The translations under genes and the position numbers were made by a program. Positions 7,946-13,351 of a stretch of 13,351 nucleotides of DNA are shown here, piece by piece. Numbering within the stretch: position 1 is the stretch's first letter; each line of letters opens with the position of its first letter. Below the pieces are notes generated by a model that was given only the letters and a program-made list of their open reading frames with translations, made no database searches and was not told where the DNA came from. Source of the stretch: an uncultured Clostridium sp. GTDB lineage: Bacteria > Bacillota > Clostridia > TANB77 > CAG-508. The stretch is taken from NCBI GenBank assembly GCA_900553225.1, contig USCV01000040.1, positions 1-13,351 on the forward strand. The letters run 5' to 3'.

Positions 7946-8046
7946 CTAATTCTACGGAATTAGCACTCTGTAGATTTATTACATTTTATTTACATTTTCA
8001 AAAACATAGATAACTATTGTCTTATTATCTTTCCTTTTCTTACGGA
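7946..8046 (-). promoter_or_regulatory. upstream regulatory region of LRR1 with repeated motifs
   Basis: Plus-strand TACGGA occurs at 7953 and 8041, exactly 88 bp apart. Between them TTACATTTT occurs at 7979 and 7990, an 11-bp direct repeat. All four keep the same positions upstream of LRR2. The site at 7953 is also the centre of a palindrome, CTAATTCTACGGAATTAG (7946-7963). Direct repeats with an 11-bp period are typical of OmpR/PhoP-family response regulators, so activation from here is a reasonable inference. Confidence 0.55.
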
Positions 8047-8079
8047 TACATTCTTTTGAATTAATAGCATTGTAATTCT

Positions 8080-8111
8080 AAAAAAAAAGAAAGGTCCTAT
8101 AATAGGAACCT
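8080..8111 (-). terminator. intrinsic terminator of lipoprotein B
   Basis: Minus-strand AGGTTCCTA and TAGGACCT form a short-looped hairpin with one bulged base (8111-8092), followed by a run of eight to nine T residues (8089-8080). It starts 13 bp after the lipoprotein B stop and separates that gene from LRR1. Confidence 0.8.
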
Positions 8112-8123
8112 CTCTTTTCTCTG

Positions 8124-8555
8124 TTAGCTTTTTAATTCAAGTTCATCATAGGCAACTGTTGTTGTTCCGTATTCGGGTTTTTCACTACGAATAATGTGAT
8201 ATTTCGGTCCATTATCCAGTACTTGAACAATTATTTCATAACTGTCACCTACACTTGATACTTCCAAAACTTTTGCTTCAATTGCTTGATGAAGGTCTCC
8301 ACCATATACCTCAATAACATCATCTTCTGGTGAAGAATTAAGATATGTGATATAGTGTCCAACATCGCCATCGCTTCTTTTGATAACAACTTGTGCAAGG
8401 AATTTATTATCCTTCCATTTTTCTACATTTTCCACTTTAGCACTCACTTTATTTGGATTTCTTTCAACTGGTTCATTCCGGTTGCAAGCTGTGCATGCAA
8501 GCATAATCATGGTTGTCATCATAACTGCAATAGCTTTTTTAGTATTCTTTTTCAT
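8124..8555 (-). CDS. lipoprotein B, small secreted lipoprotein of unknown function
   Basis: A 143-residue protein with a lipoprotein-type leader: MKKNTKK, a hydrophobic core, then MLAC (C21) or CTAC (C24) as possible lipobox cysteines; neither is a perfect L-[AS]-[GA]-C. The mature part is a small, probably all-beta domain that begins VSAKVENV and ends YDELELKS. I do not recognise the family. Lipoprotein A, 4.5 kb away, has the same plan and shares scattered residues, notably a segment of the form V-x-x-V-x-D-S-x-Y-x-x-x-V and a C-terminal G-x-T-x-x-V-x-x-x-E-L. The two are remote paralogues whose leaders are almost identical. AAGGAGGA sits at good distance before ATG 8555. It lies between LRR2 and LRR1 as its own transcription unit, with promoter and terminator, suggesting a role at the same cell surface. 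Confidence 0.8.
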   Translation of the reverse strand: MKKNTKKAIAVMMTTMIMLACTACNRNEPVERNPNKVSAKVENVEKWKDNKFLAQVVIKRSDGDVGHYITYLNSSPEDDVIEVYGGDLHQAIEAKVLEVSSVGDSYEIIVQVLDNGPKYHIIRSEKPEYGTTTVAYDELELKS

Positions 8556-8640
8556 AATGATTGTTCCTCCTTAAATTGACTTGGAGGTTCTGTACCCCCA
8601 AGATTATATAAATATTTTGGGCGTACAAATAATTTTTATA
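8556..8640 (-). promoter_or_regulatory. structured 5' leader of lipoprotein B (candidate RBS switch), copy 1
   Basis: The expected leader is about 84 nt. Four segments, read 5' to 3' on the minus strand, are strand 1 GUACGCCCAA (8626-8617), strand 2 CUUGGGGGUAC (8602-8592), strand 3 CCUCCAAG (8587-8580) and strand 4 GGAGG, the Shine-Dalgarno core (8570-8566). Strand 1 pairs with strand 2 in nine of ten positions. Strand 2 pairs with strand 3 over 8 bp with one G-U. Strand 3 pairs perfectly with strand 4. Pairing 2:3 leaves the ribosome-binding site free; 1:2 plus 3:4 hides it. No ATG-initiated leader peptide is present. I do not recognise it as a known riboswitch class. Confidence 0.55.
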
Positions 8641-8675
8641 ATTCTATTATATCACTTTTTTATGTGAATTGCAAG
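8565..8675 (-). repeat. promoter-leader repeat, copy 1 (partner 13074-13184)
   Basis: Identical to 13074-13184 except at 8606/13115 (A versus G on the plus strand), that is 110 of 111 positions. Weaker similarity continues to about 8695 with a small indel. The repeat runs from the Shine-Dalgarno sequence to just past the -35 box and stops at the coding region. Confidence 0.95.
8646..8674 (-). promoter_or_regulatory. promoter of lipoprotein B
   Basis: Minus-strand TTGCAA (8674-8669) and TATAAT (8651-8646) are separated by exactly 17 bp. The spacer carries an inverted repeat, TCAC-N8-GTGA, placed where a repressor could bind. Transcription should begin near 8639. The far part of this gap, 8690-8766, shows nothing else I can name. 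Confidence 0.8.
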
Positions 8676-8766
8676 TTTTTTTTAAACTTTTGTTCTTATA
8701 TTCGCTAAGTTACATGTTAATCAATTCAACAAAAAAAATTTAAAATAGTCTTTAGCTTTATATAAA

Positions 8767-8800
8767 ATTAGGATAAAGCTATTTATAACTTTATCCTAAT
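8767..8800 (-). terminator. terminator hairpin after LRR2
   Basis: ATTAGGATAAAG and CTTTATCCTAAT form a perfect 12-bp stem with a 10-nt loop, followed on the minus strand by TTTTATAT. It lies 40 bp beyond the LRR2 stop. The stem core is nearly the same as in the hairpin after the cohesin gene (3367-3396). Confidence 0.7.
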
Positions 8801-8839
8801 TTTAGTTTATACTATTCTTTGCTATAATTTTTATTTAAG

Positions 8840-11800
8840 CTATATTAAATCTTCTCTTTCAACTCTAAAACTCTTTACAGTTTTATTTCCTGAAGCATCA
8901 ACAACTGTAATTGTATACTCTCCTGGATTTTTTGGTCCATATGTAAATACATAATCTGATTTTATAGGAGTTGTAAAATTCTTTTTACTTGTTCCTCCTC
9001 CTATCCTTTGTAATACGTATTTTTTTATTCCTGAATTGCTACCATCAGTTAAGTGAAAATTAATTTTTCCATCTTTTATTGTTCCAACATCAACTGTAGG
9101 TGCTGTATTATCAACTTTTATTTGAAGCTCTTTTTCAGCACTACTATGTGGATCTCGTAAATAAATTGTTCCCTGTGGTATTATAACCTTTAAATCTCCA
9201 GTATTTATTCCATTTCCACTCGTTCTTTCCAATGTTAATAAATATGCTCTATCTGATGTACCATACTTTTCAAGTTTTGTAGTTATTCCTTCTGTACTTT
9301 TACCTTCTAGCTTTATATTTTTGATATAATCATCATAAAGTTTAGTTTTAACATTAGATACTATTTTATATGTTACTCTATCACCCACATTATTTAAATT
9401 TAAATTTCCTGTTTGTTTATAATAAGTTTCACCACTCATAACATTTCTTGTAGAAAATTGAACTTCTGGATAATAGTAGTAATATTTTTCATTTCCAAGT
9501 GAATCTTTAGTAATTAATGTTATCATTTCACCGGTTCTAGTTACTAATTTTATTGGCTCTGTATATTTTCTGAATTGGCCTTCTTGTATAGGATTTTTTA
9601 TATCATTTCCCTTTATCCACTTATAATAAACTTGGCCAATTCCTCCAGTAATTGACGCATTTACCGTCGTTTCACTTCCATTTTGAGTTACCTTTCCTTT
9701 TGCAGTAGGTGCTGTATTATACACATATATTGACGAATAAGTATTAGTTCCTTTCTTAGATACGTTTCCAACTGTATCCTTTAAGAAACCTTCTGCAAAG
9801 TAGAATGAAACTTTACCATTACTACTTCCTGCTGTTATAGTAACATTGTATGTAGTATCATTAATCTTAGTAAATTGTACTTTACTTTTACTTGCACCAC
9901 TTCCGCTAAGAATCATTTTACTTTTATCAATAGTTACTTTTTCATTTGTAATTATTTGCATTGTAACATGATTCTTTTTGGCATTTTGACTTGTTATATA
10001 TCTATAATTACCGTTTTTTACATGATTTGTACTTATAACTTTAAATGATTTAAAATATGGTTTAATAGTATCTATGTTTTTTATTGTTATTCCGTTAGAT
10101 TTAGCAATATTATCATTATTATCTTTAACATAAATATAATATGTTCCATTTTTTGTTATAGTTTCACTCATTGTTTTGCTCTTCGAGATACTTTTATCAT
10201 TATTTATATAATAGAATTTTACATTTTGATAATTTGGTTCTGTTGTAATAGCATATGATCTAACTCCTGCTCCAGAATCGGAACATTTAAAACTTAAAGT
10301 TACCTTTTGCGCTGGAGCTGTTGTACTTAACTTTATATTTTCAATTTCAGGTGGAGTACTATCTATACTATTTACTGTTATAGCATTACTACGAGTATAA
10401 TTTCCTTTAGAATCCACTAAGTAAAGATAATATGTACCATTTTTAGTAATGTTTTCTGTAAAGTTTACACTTTTATATGTTGTACTATGGTCTTGTGCAA
10501 TATAATAAGCTCTACCACCATATGTTGGGCTTGTAGAAACTATGTAATATTTTATTCCATATGTTCCCATATTTCCACTTATTCTTAACGTTGCTTCAGA
10601 TGCAGTTTGCTTTTCAATTTTAAATGTACTTATAGTAGGCTTTGTAATTTTAACCGTTTGTGGTTTGTTATTGCTATTACTATTACCACTACTATTAGCA
10701 TTGTTTGTTGGTTTAGGATTTGATAAAGTCTTTTCGTCTGTGTAATAACGATACTTAGTTCCATTCTTTATGTAATATATTAAAATACGATAATTAATTT
10801 TACTGTTATTTCCAAATACTGTATTCAAACTATACATATTTTGTATACACTTTGCACCTAATGCTTGTTTAGAATCAATAATCGTCTTCCATTTTCCACT
10901 TTCTTTTCTTTGAACAATAAATTTAGCAATGGATGTTATATCTGAATCAAGTACTTTTATATATAATTTTGCATTGTTTTTGTCGGCTGATAATGTTGGT
11001 GCCTGTTGTTGTGGAGCACCATAAGTAAAATCTGTAATATGACCTTTATTTTTATAGGCTTTTTCATATTCAGTTTGTGATGATACTTGAGTTTGTGAGT
11101 TATTGTTACCACTATTTGAACTACCACTTGTACTACCACCTGAACTACTATTCGAACTGCTATTTGATTTTAAATTACAGCTTTTCTCTAAAAAAGATTC
11201 CTTATCATTTTGATTTTTTGCATATACTGTATATGTACCTGACTCTGAAATTTTTATTGTACCACTAACACTTGTTTTATGTTTACTTGTACTATAGTTT
11301 CCTCGTGCAAGAATTTTTCCACTTGGACTCTTTACACTATAAGATTTAAGACCACTTGAAGTATTACTATTGATTGAGTATGTCAATTGTCTTTGTGTAT
11401 TATTTATTTTAGCTGATACAATTGGCCTCGTGTCTCTCTTATCTAGATATTCTATAATTGTATTACTTGGAAATGCATTAGATTCAACTTTTGCATCTCT
11501 AGGTATATATGCCTTTGTTAGATTTTTACATCCGATAAAAGCCTCTAATTTTATTGTCTTTACTCCTTCTGGTATTGTTATTTCTTTTAAACTTGTACAA
11601 TTTGCAAAGGCTCTTCTTGATATAGTATCTACTGTACTCGGAATTTTAACACTCGATAAGCTACTACACCCTTCAAATACATTGTTTTCTATCTTTGTTA
11701 TTCCTTTCGCTAATTCTATTGAAGTTAACTTTTTACACCCTTGAAAAGCCCCATCTTCTATTATTACATTTGGTATGTATAATGAATCCATTATTCCACT

Positions 11801-12298
11801 ATTACTAAATGCATAACTTCCTATTTCAGTTAAATTAGTTGCATTTTTTAAATCTAATGTAAATCCTTCACTTGACCTATAATTTTCAAATCCAGACCCT
11901 AAAATTTTCTTTACAGGCATTTCTACTTCTGCAAATGTAGTAAAGTGATTACCTTGGAATGTTCTACTTTTTACAGCCACTACCATAGTCTTTGGTATCT
12001 TAAGCATATCCATAGATTTATATTTACCAATCGATGCATACATATCATTTATTTTATATACAATAGAAGAATCAAAGCGCACACTTTGTTCAATTGCATA
12101 ATAATATTTAAATTCTGGAGTTATTCCAAATGTATCTTTGCCACTTGCTATATAAGCACCATTTTTCACATTCAGTAATTTGTCTGTGTCGTCTGCATAG
12201 CTTGTACTTATTCCGAAAACAGAAATTATAATTTCCATTAAAAGAATAGAAACTATTAAGATGGAAATTTTTTTAATTGTATATTTCTCCCATTTCAT
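8840..12298 (-). CDS. LRR2: BspA-type leucine-rich-repeat surface protein with Ig/FN3-like stalk
   Basis: A secreted protein of 1152 residues from ATG 12298, preceded at good distance by GGAAGGGTG (12313-12305). The GTG at 12307 lies inside that site and is less likely. Numbered from 12307: signal peptide about 10-38 (cut after TSYA, then DDTDK); LRR_5 repeats about 100-288 (for example IPSTVDTISRRAFANCTSL); a beta domain about 295-378; a Ser/Gly/Asn linker 380-407; an FN3-like domain about 409-528; then Ig-like modules carrying NGTYYxYxxDxxxN and ending REDLI. There is no LPXTG, SLH or dockerin. The order of modules matches LRR1, but the LRR head and the N-terminal 100 residues differ strongly while the stalk is largely conserved. 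Unlike LRR1 it is not followed by a cohesin gene; a hairpin comes next. Likely adhesion or ligand binding at the cell surface. Confidence 0.85.
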   Translation of the reverse strand: MKWEKYTIKKISILIVSILLMEIIISVFGISTSYADDTDKLLNVKNGAYIASGKDTFGITPEFKYYYAIEQSVRFDSSIVYKINDMYASIGKYKSMDMLKIPKTMVVAVKSRTFQGNHFTTFAEVEMPVKKILGSGFENYRSSEGFTLDLKNATNLTEIGSYAFSNSGIMDSLYIPNVIIEDGAFQGCKKLTSIELAKGITKIENNVFEGCSSLSSVKIPSTVDTISRRAFANCTSLKEITIPEGVKTIKLEAFIGCKNLTKAYIPRDAKVESNAFPSNTIIEYLDKRDTRPIVSAKINNTQRQLTYSINSNTSSGLKSYSVKSPSGKILARGNYSTSKHKTSVSGTIKISESGTYTVYAKNQNDKESFLEKSCNLKSNSSSNSSSGGSTSGSSNSGNNNSQTQVSSQTEYEKAYKNKGHITDFTYGAPQQQAPTLSADKNNAKLYIKVLDSDITSIAKFIVQRKESGKWKTIIDSKQALGAKCIQNMYSLNTVFGNNSKINYRILIYYIKNGTKYRYYTDEKTLSNPKPTNNANSSGNSNSNNKPQTVKITKPTISTFKIEKQTASEATLRISGNMGTYGIKYYIVSTSPTYGGRAYYIAQDHSTTYKSVNFTENITKNGTYYLYLVDSKGNYTRSNAITVNSIDSTPPEIENIKLSTTAPAQKVTLSFKCSDSGAGVRSYAITTEPNYQNVKFYYINNDKSISKSKTMSETITKNGTYYIYVKDNNDNIAKSNGITIKNIDTIKPYFKSFKVISTNHVKNGNYRYITSQNAKKNHVTMQIITNEKVTIDKSKMILSGSGASKSKVQFTKINDTTYNVTITAGSSNGKVSFYFAEGFLKDTVGNVSKKGTNTYSSIYVYNTAPTAKGKVTQNGSETTVNASITGGIGQVYYKWIKGNDIKNPIQEGQFRKYTEPIKLVTRTGEMITLITKDSLGNEKYYYYYPEVQFSTRNVMSGETYYKQTGNLNLNNVGDRVTYKIVSNVKTKLYDDYIKNIKLEGKSTEGITTKLEKYGTSDRAYLLTLERTSGNGINTGDLKVIIPQGTIYLRDPHSSAEKELQIKVDNTAPTVDVGTIKDGKINFHLTDGSNSGIKKYVLQRIGGGTSKKNFTTPIKSDYVFTYGPKNPGEYTITVVDASGNKTVKSFRVEREDLI
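8880..9114 (-). repeat. near-identical 3' tract of LRR2 (partner 4314-4548)
   Basis: Same tract as 4314-4548 with four visible differences in 235 bp, one of which changes an amino acid (GEYT versus GEYI). Confidence 0.8.
10715..11083 (-). repeat. conserved central FN3-like domain tract of LRR2 (partner 6137-6502)
   Basis: Encodes the same FN3-like domain as in LRR1 with about 95 percent residue identity. The linker just before it (380-407) is longer and richer in Ser/Gly than its LRR1 counterpart. Confidence 0.75.
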
Positions 12299-12336
12299 AT
12301 TTATCACCCTTCCTTTTATATTTTATTTCTAAATTC

Positions 12337-12364
12337 ATTATAGCTTTTACATTTCTATTGTCAA
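12337..12364 (-). promoter_or_regulatory. sigma-A-type promoter of LRR2
   Basis: Minus-strand TTGACA (12364-12359) and TATAAT (12342-12337) are separated by 16 bp, identical in form to the LRR1 promoter. Transcription should start near 12330, about 32 nt before the chosen ATG. Confidence 0.8.
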
Positions 12365-12406
12365 TATCAGGTTTTGCCCTTCATCTTCAAGCCTATTAAT
12401 TTCATA

Positions 12407-12500
12407 TACGGATTTACAAACTTATGGTTTTTTTACATTTTTATTACATTTTTAGAACAAAATTTATATTCTATTTGGATTTTCTAATTTCACCTACGGA
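12407..12500 (-). promoter_or_regulatory. upstream regulatory region of LRR2 with repeated motifs
   Basis: Plus-strand TACGGA occurs at 12407 and 12495 (88 bp apart), with TTACATTTT-type repeats at 12433 and 12444 (11 bp apart). The distance from the first TACGGA to the first TTACA is 26 bp here and at LRR1. On the minus strand the two sites extend to TCCGTAnnTGAAATTA. A shared regulator of both LRR genes is the simplest reading. Confidence 0.55.
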
Positions 12501-12548
12501 AATAATTATTTTTTAAATTATTTTATAATGTATAAATTACATTGCACT

Positions 12549-12589
12549 AAAAAAATGGAGGTAGATTTTTTATCTATACCCCCATTTTT
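12549..12589 (-). terminator. intrinsic terminator of lipoprotein A
   Basis: On the minus strand, AAAAATGGGGG followed by TAGAT pairs with ATCTA followed by CCTCCATTTTT, with one G-T pair, a 2-nt bulge and a 5-nt A loop, and ends in a T-run. It begins about 5 bp after the lipoprotein A stop. Confidence 0.85.
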
Positions 12590-12593
12590 CACA

Positions 12594-13067
12594 CTAACTA
12601 TTTAGCTCAGAAAGCTTAACAGGAAGTGTATCGCCTTTTTCATAATGTTGCCACTTAACAACATTATATTGTTTTCCTGCATAATTAACCATAACATTGT
12701 AGTGACTATCGTCAACTTTTGTGCAACTTAATACTTCAACTAACATTGAAGGAGCATTTAGCTCTTCTTCTTCCACTTCTATAAACCGTCCACTTTCAAC
12801 TTTCTCTTTGCGTTCAATAATGAAGTACTCTTCTTCTTTTTCAGAACAGAAAACTTCAACTTGATACGATTTGGTATCAGGATTATATTGAACATTTTGT
12901 ACCCTTGCCTCCAGTGAATTTGAATCAGATTTCACTGTTTGAGATGTAGCTGGTTCCATTGTTACTTTGGTCGATTTTAATGTGGGTTCTGTAGTCGGTG
13001 CTGTAGCACATGCTGTCAGCGTTGTAAGTATTATACTTGCGAATACAACAATAATGGCCTTTTTCAT
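12594..13067 (-). CDS. lipoprotein A, small secreted lipoprotein of unknown function
   Basis: A 157-residue lipoprotein: MKK, a hydrophobic core, then a good lipobox LTAC with C20 as the lipidated residue. A Thr/Ser/Pro-rich spacer (about 21-50) links it to a compact, probably beta, domain that starts LEARVQNV and contains VEVLSCTKVDDSHYNVMVNY and a short Glu-rich loop (EVEEEEL). The plan matches lipoprotein B, and the aligned C-terminal halves share perhaps a quarter of residues. The family is unknown to me; a periplasm-facing or cell-wall ligand-binding role would be a guess. GGAGGATGC precedes ATG 13067. It has its own promoter, leader and terminator, and precedes LRR2 exactly as lipoprotein B precedes LRR1. 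Confidence 0.8.
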   Translation of the reverse strand: MKKAIIVVFASIILTTLTACATAPTTEPTLKSTKVTMEPATSQTVKSDSNSLEARVQNVQYNPDTKSYQVEVFCSEKEEEYFIIERKEKVESGRFIEVEEEELNAPSMLVEVLSCTKVDDSHYNVMVNYAGKQYNVVKWQHYEKGDTLPVKLSELNS

Positions 13068-13149
13068 AAAGCATCCTCCTTAAATTGACTTGGAGGTTCT
13101 GTACCCCCAAGATTGTATAAATATTTTGGGCGTACAAATAATTTTTATA
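13068..13149 (-). promoter_or_regulatory. structured 5' leader of lipoprotein A (candidate RBS switch), copy 2
   Basis: Same four segments as copy 1: GUACGCCCAA (13135-13126), CUUGGGGGUAC (13111-13101), CCUCCAAG (13096-13089) and the Shine-Dalgarno core GGAGG (13079-13075). The only base differing from copy 1 within the repeat (13115) falls in the unpaired loop between the first two segments. Confidence 0.55.
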
Positions 13150-13184
13150 ATTCTATTATATCACTTTTTTATGTGAATTGCAAG
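13074..13184 (-). repeat. promoter-leader repeat, copy 2 (partner 8565-8675)
   Basis: 110 of 111 bases match copy 1. Identity ends abruptly at the Shine-Dalgarno sequence: the next bases (ATGCTTT versus AACAATCATT before ATG) and the genes themselves differ. Confidence 0.95.
13155..13183 (-). promoter_or_regulatory. promoter of lipoprotein A
   Basis: TTGCAA (13183-13178), a 17-bp spacer containing TCAC-N8-GTGA, and TATAAT (13160-13155), all identical to the lipoprotein B promoter. Confidence 0.8.
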
Positions 13185-13221
13185 CTTTTTAAAACTTTTG
13201 TTTTTATTTTTTAACATATTA

Positions 13222-13248
13222 GTGACCATTCAAACTATGAACGGTCAC
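13222..13248 (-). terminator. hairpin downstream of the partial right-end gene
   Basis: GTGACC and GGTCAC pair, followed by a mismatch and TTC/GAA, with a 7-nt loop. It lies about 50 bp after the stop at 13297. No T-run follows on the minus strand, so termination here is uncertain. Confidence 0.4.
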
Positions 13249-13296
13249 CTGCTTTGTACTAAAATCCTGATTTTTCCTTTAACTTCTTCTATTTAA

Positions 13297-13351
13297 TTAT
13301 TCTACCTTACCATCATAAATAGTTGGTTCATTTCCTTCTATTCCGCCAGAA
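13297..13351 (-). CDS. C-terminal end of an unknown gene (runs off the window)
   Basis: Minus-strand reading gives SGGIEGNEPTIYDGKVE followed by TAA (13299-13297), cut by the window edge. Seventeen residues are too few to name a family. The position just upstream of lipoprotein A and the downstream hairpin make a real gene end plausible. It does not match the LRR protein C-terminus, so a third copy of the LRR unit does not end here. Confidence 0.4.
   Translation of the reverse strand, partial: SGGIEGNEPTIYDGKVE

Noticed and set aside
11080..11170. Tandem repeat array in the LRR2 linker
   Set aside because: Irregular Ser/Gly/Asn codons without a fixed period; low-complexity linker rather than a true satellite.
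11370..11744. Plus-strand open frame of 124 codons opposite LRR2
   Set aside because: It is the reverse reading of the LRR repeats; the hydrophobic pattern is a by-product of those repeats.
12925..13137. Open frame beginning with TTG in the lipoprotein A leader and overlapping the gene (possible upstream ORF)
   Set aside because: No ribosome-binding site precedes the TTG, the frame overlaps the lipoprotein in another register, and the equivalent frame at copy 1 ends early. The leader is better explained as RNA structure.

Overview
The window is very AT-rich with short intergenic gaps, and it looks like a low-GC Firmicute, probably an uncultured spore-forming gut clostridium. Three signs support this: a YtaF-type sporulation membrane protein at the left end, cohesin and dockerin domains, and BspA-type leucine-rich-repeat (LRR) surface proteins. 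No RNA genes, transposons, integrases or CRISPR arrays are visible.

Layout: one plus-strand gene, ytaF (144-812), converges on a block in which every other gene lies on the minus strand. Read in the direction of transcription, right to left, that block holds: the tail of an unknown gene (13297-13351); lipoprotein A (12594-13067); a giant LRR/Ig-like surface protein, LRR2 (8840-12298); lipoprotein B (8124-8555); its paralogue LRR1 (4274-7837); a membrane-anchored single-cohesin protein (3407-4210); and a secreted GH43-like beta-propeller protein (1444-3291). The reading frame of the last gene breaks at its 3' end and continues in the -1 frame into a dockerin (890-1453).

The right two thirds is a tandem duplication, about 4.5 kb in period, of the unit [leader - lipoprotein - promoter region - LRR protein]. 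Preservation is very uneven. The lipoprotein coding regions have drifted to remote similarity, but their promoter plus 5' leader is 110/111 identical. The LRR heads are divergent, but a central FN3-like domain and the last 235 bp are nearly identical. The two LRR promoters keep the same motifs at the same spacing within otherwise diverged DNA.

The left third looks like a minimal cell-surface cohesin-dockerin system. The cohesin protein has a signal peptide, one cohesin, an acidic stalk and a C-terminal membrane helix, and the neighbouring gene supplies a secreted carbohydrate-active protein with a dockerin. I infer that the locus builds a surface coat for binding and degrading glycans: LRR adhesins, lipoproteins and a tethered glycosidase. 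The two most interesting signals are the duplicated leader RNA, which can fold as a four-strand ribosome-binding-site switch, and the A_AAT_TTT heptamer exactly where the enzyme frame joins the dockerin frame.
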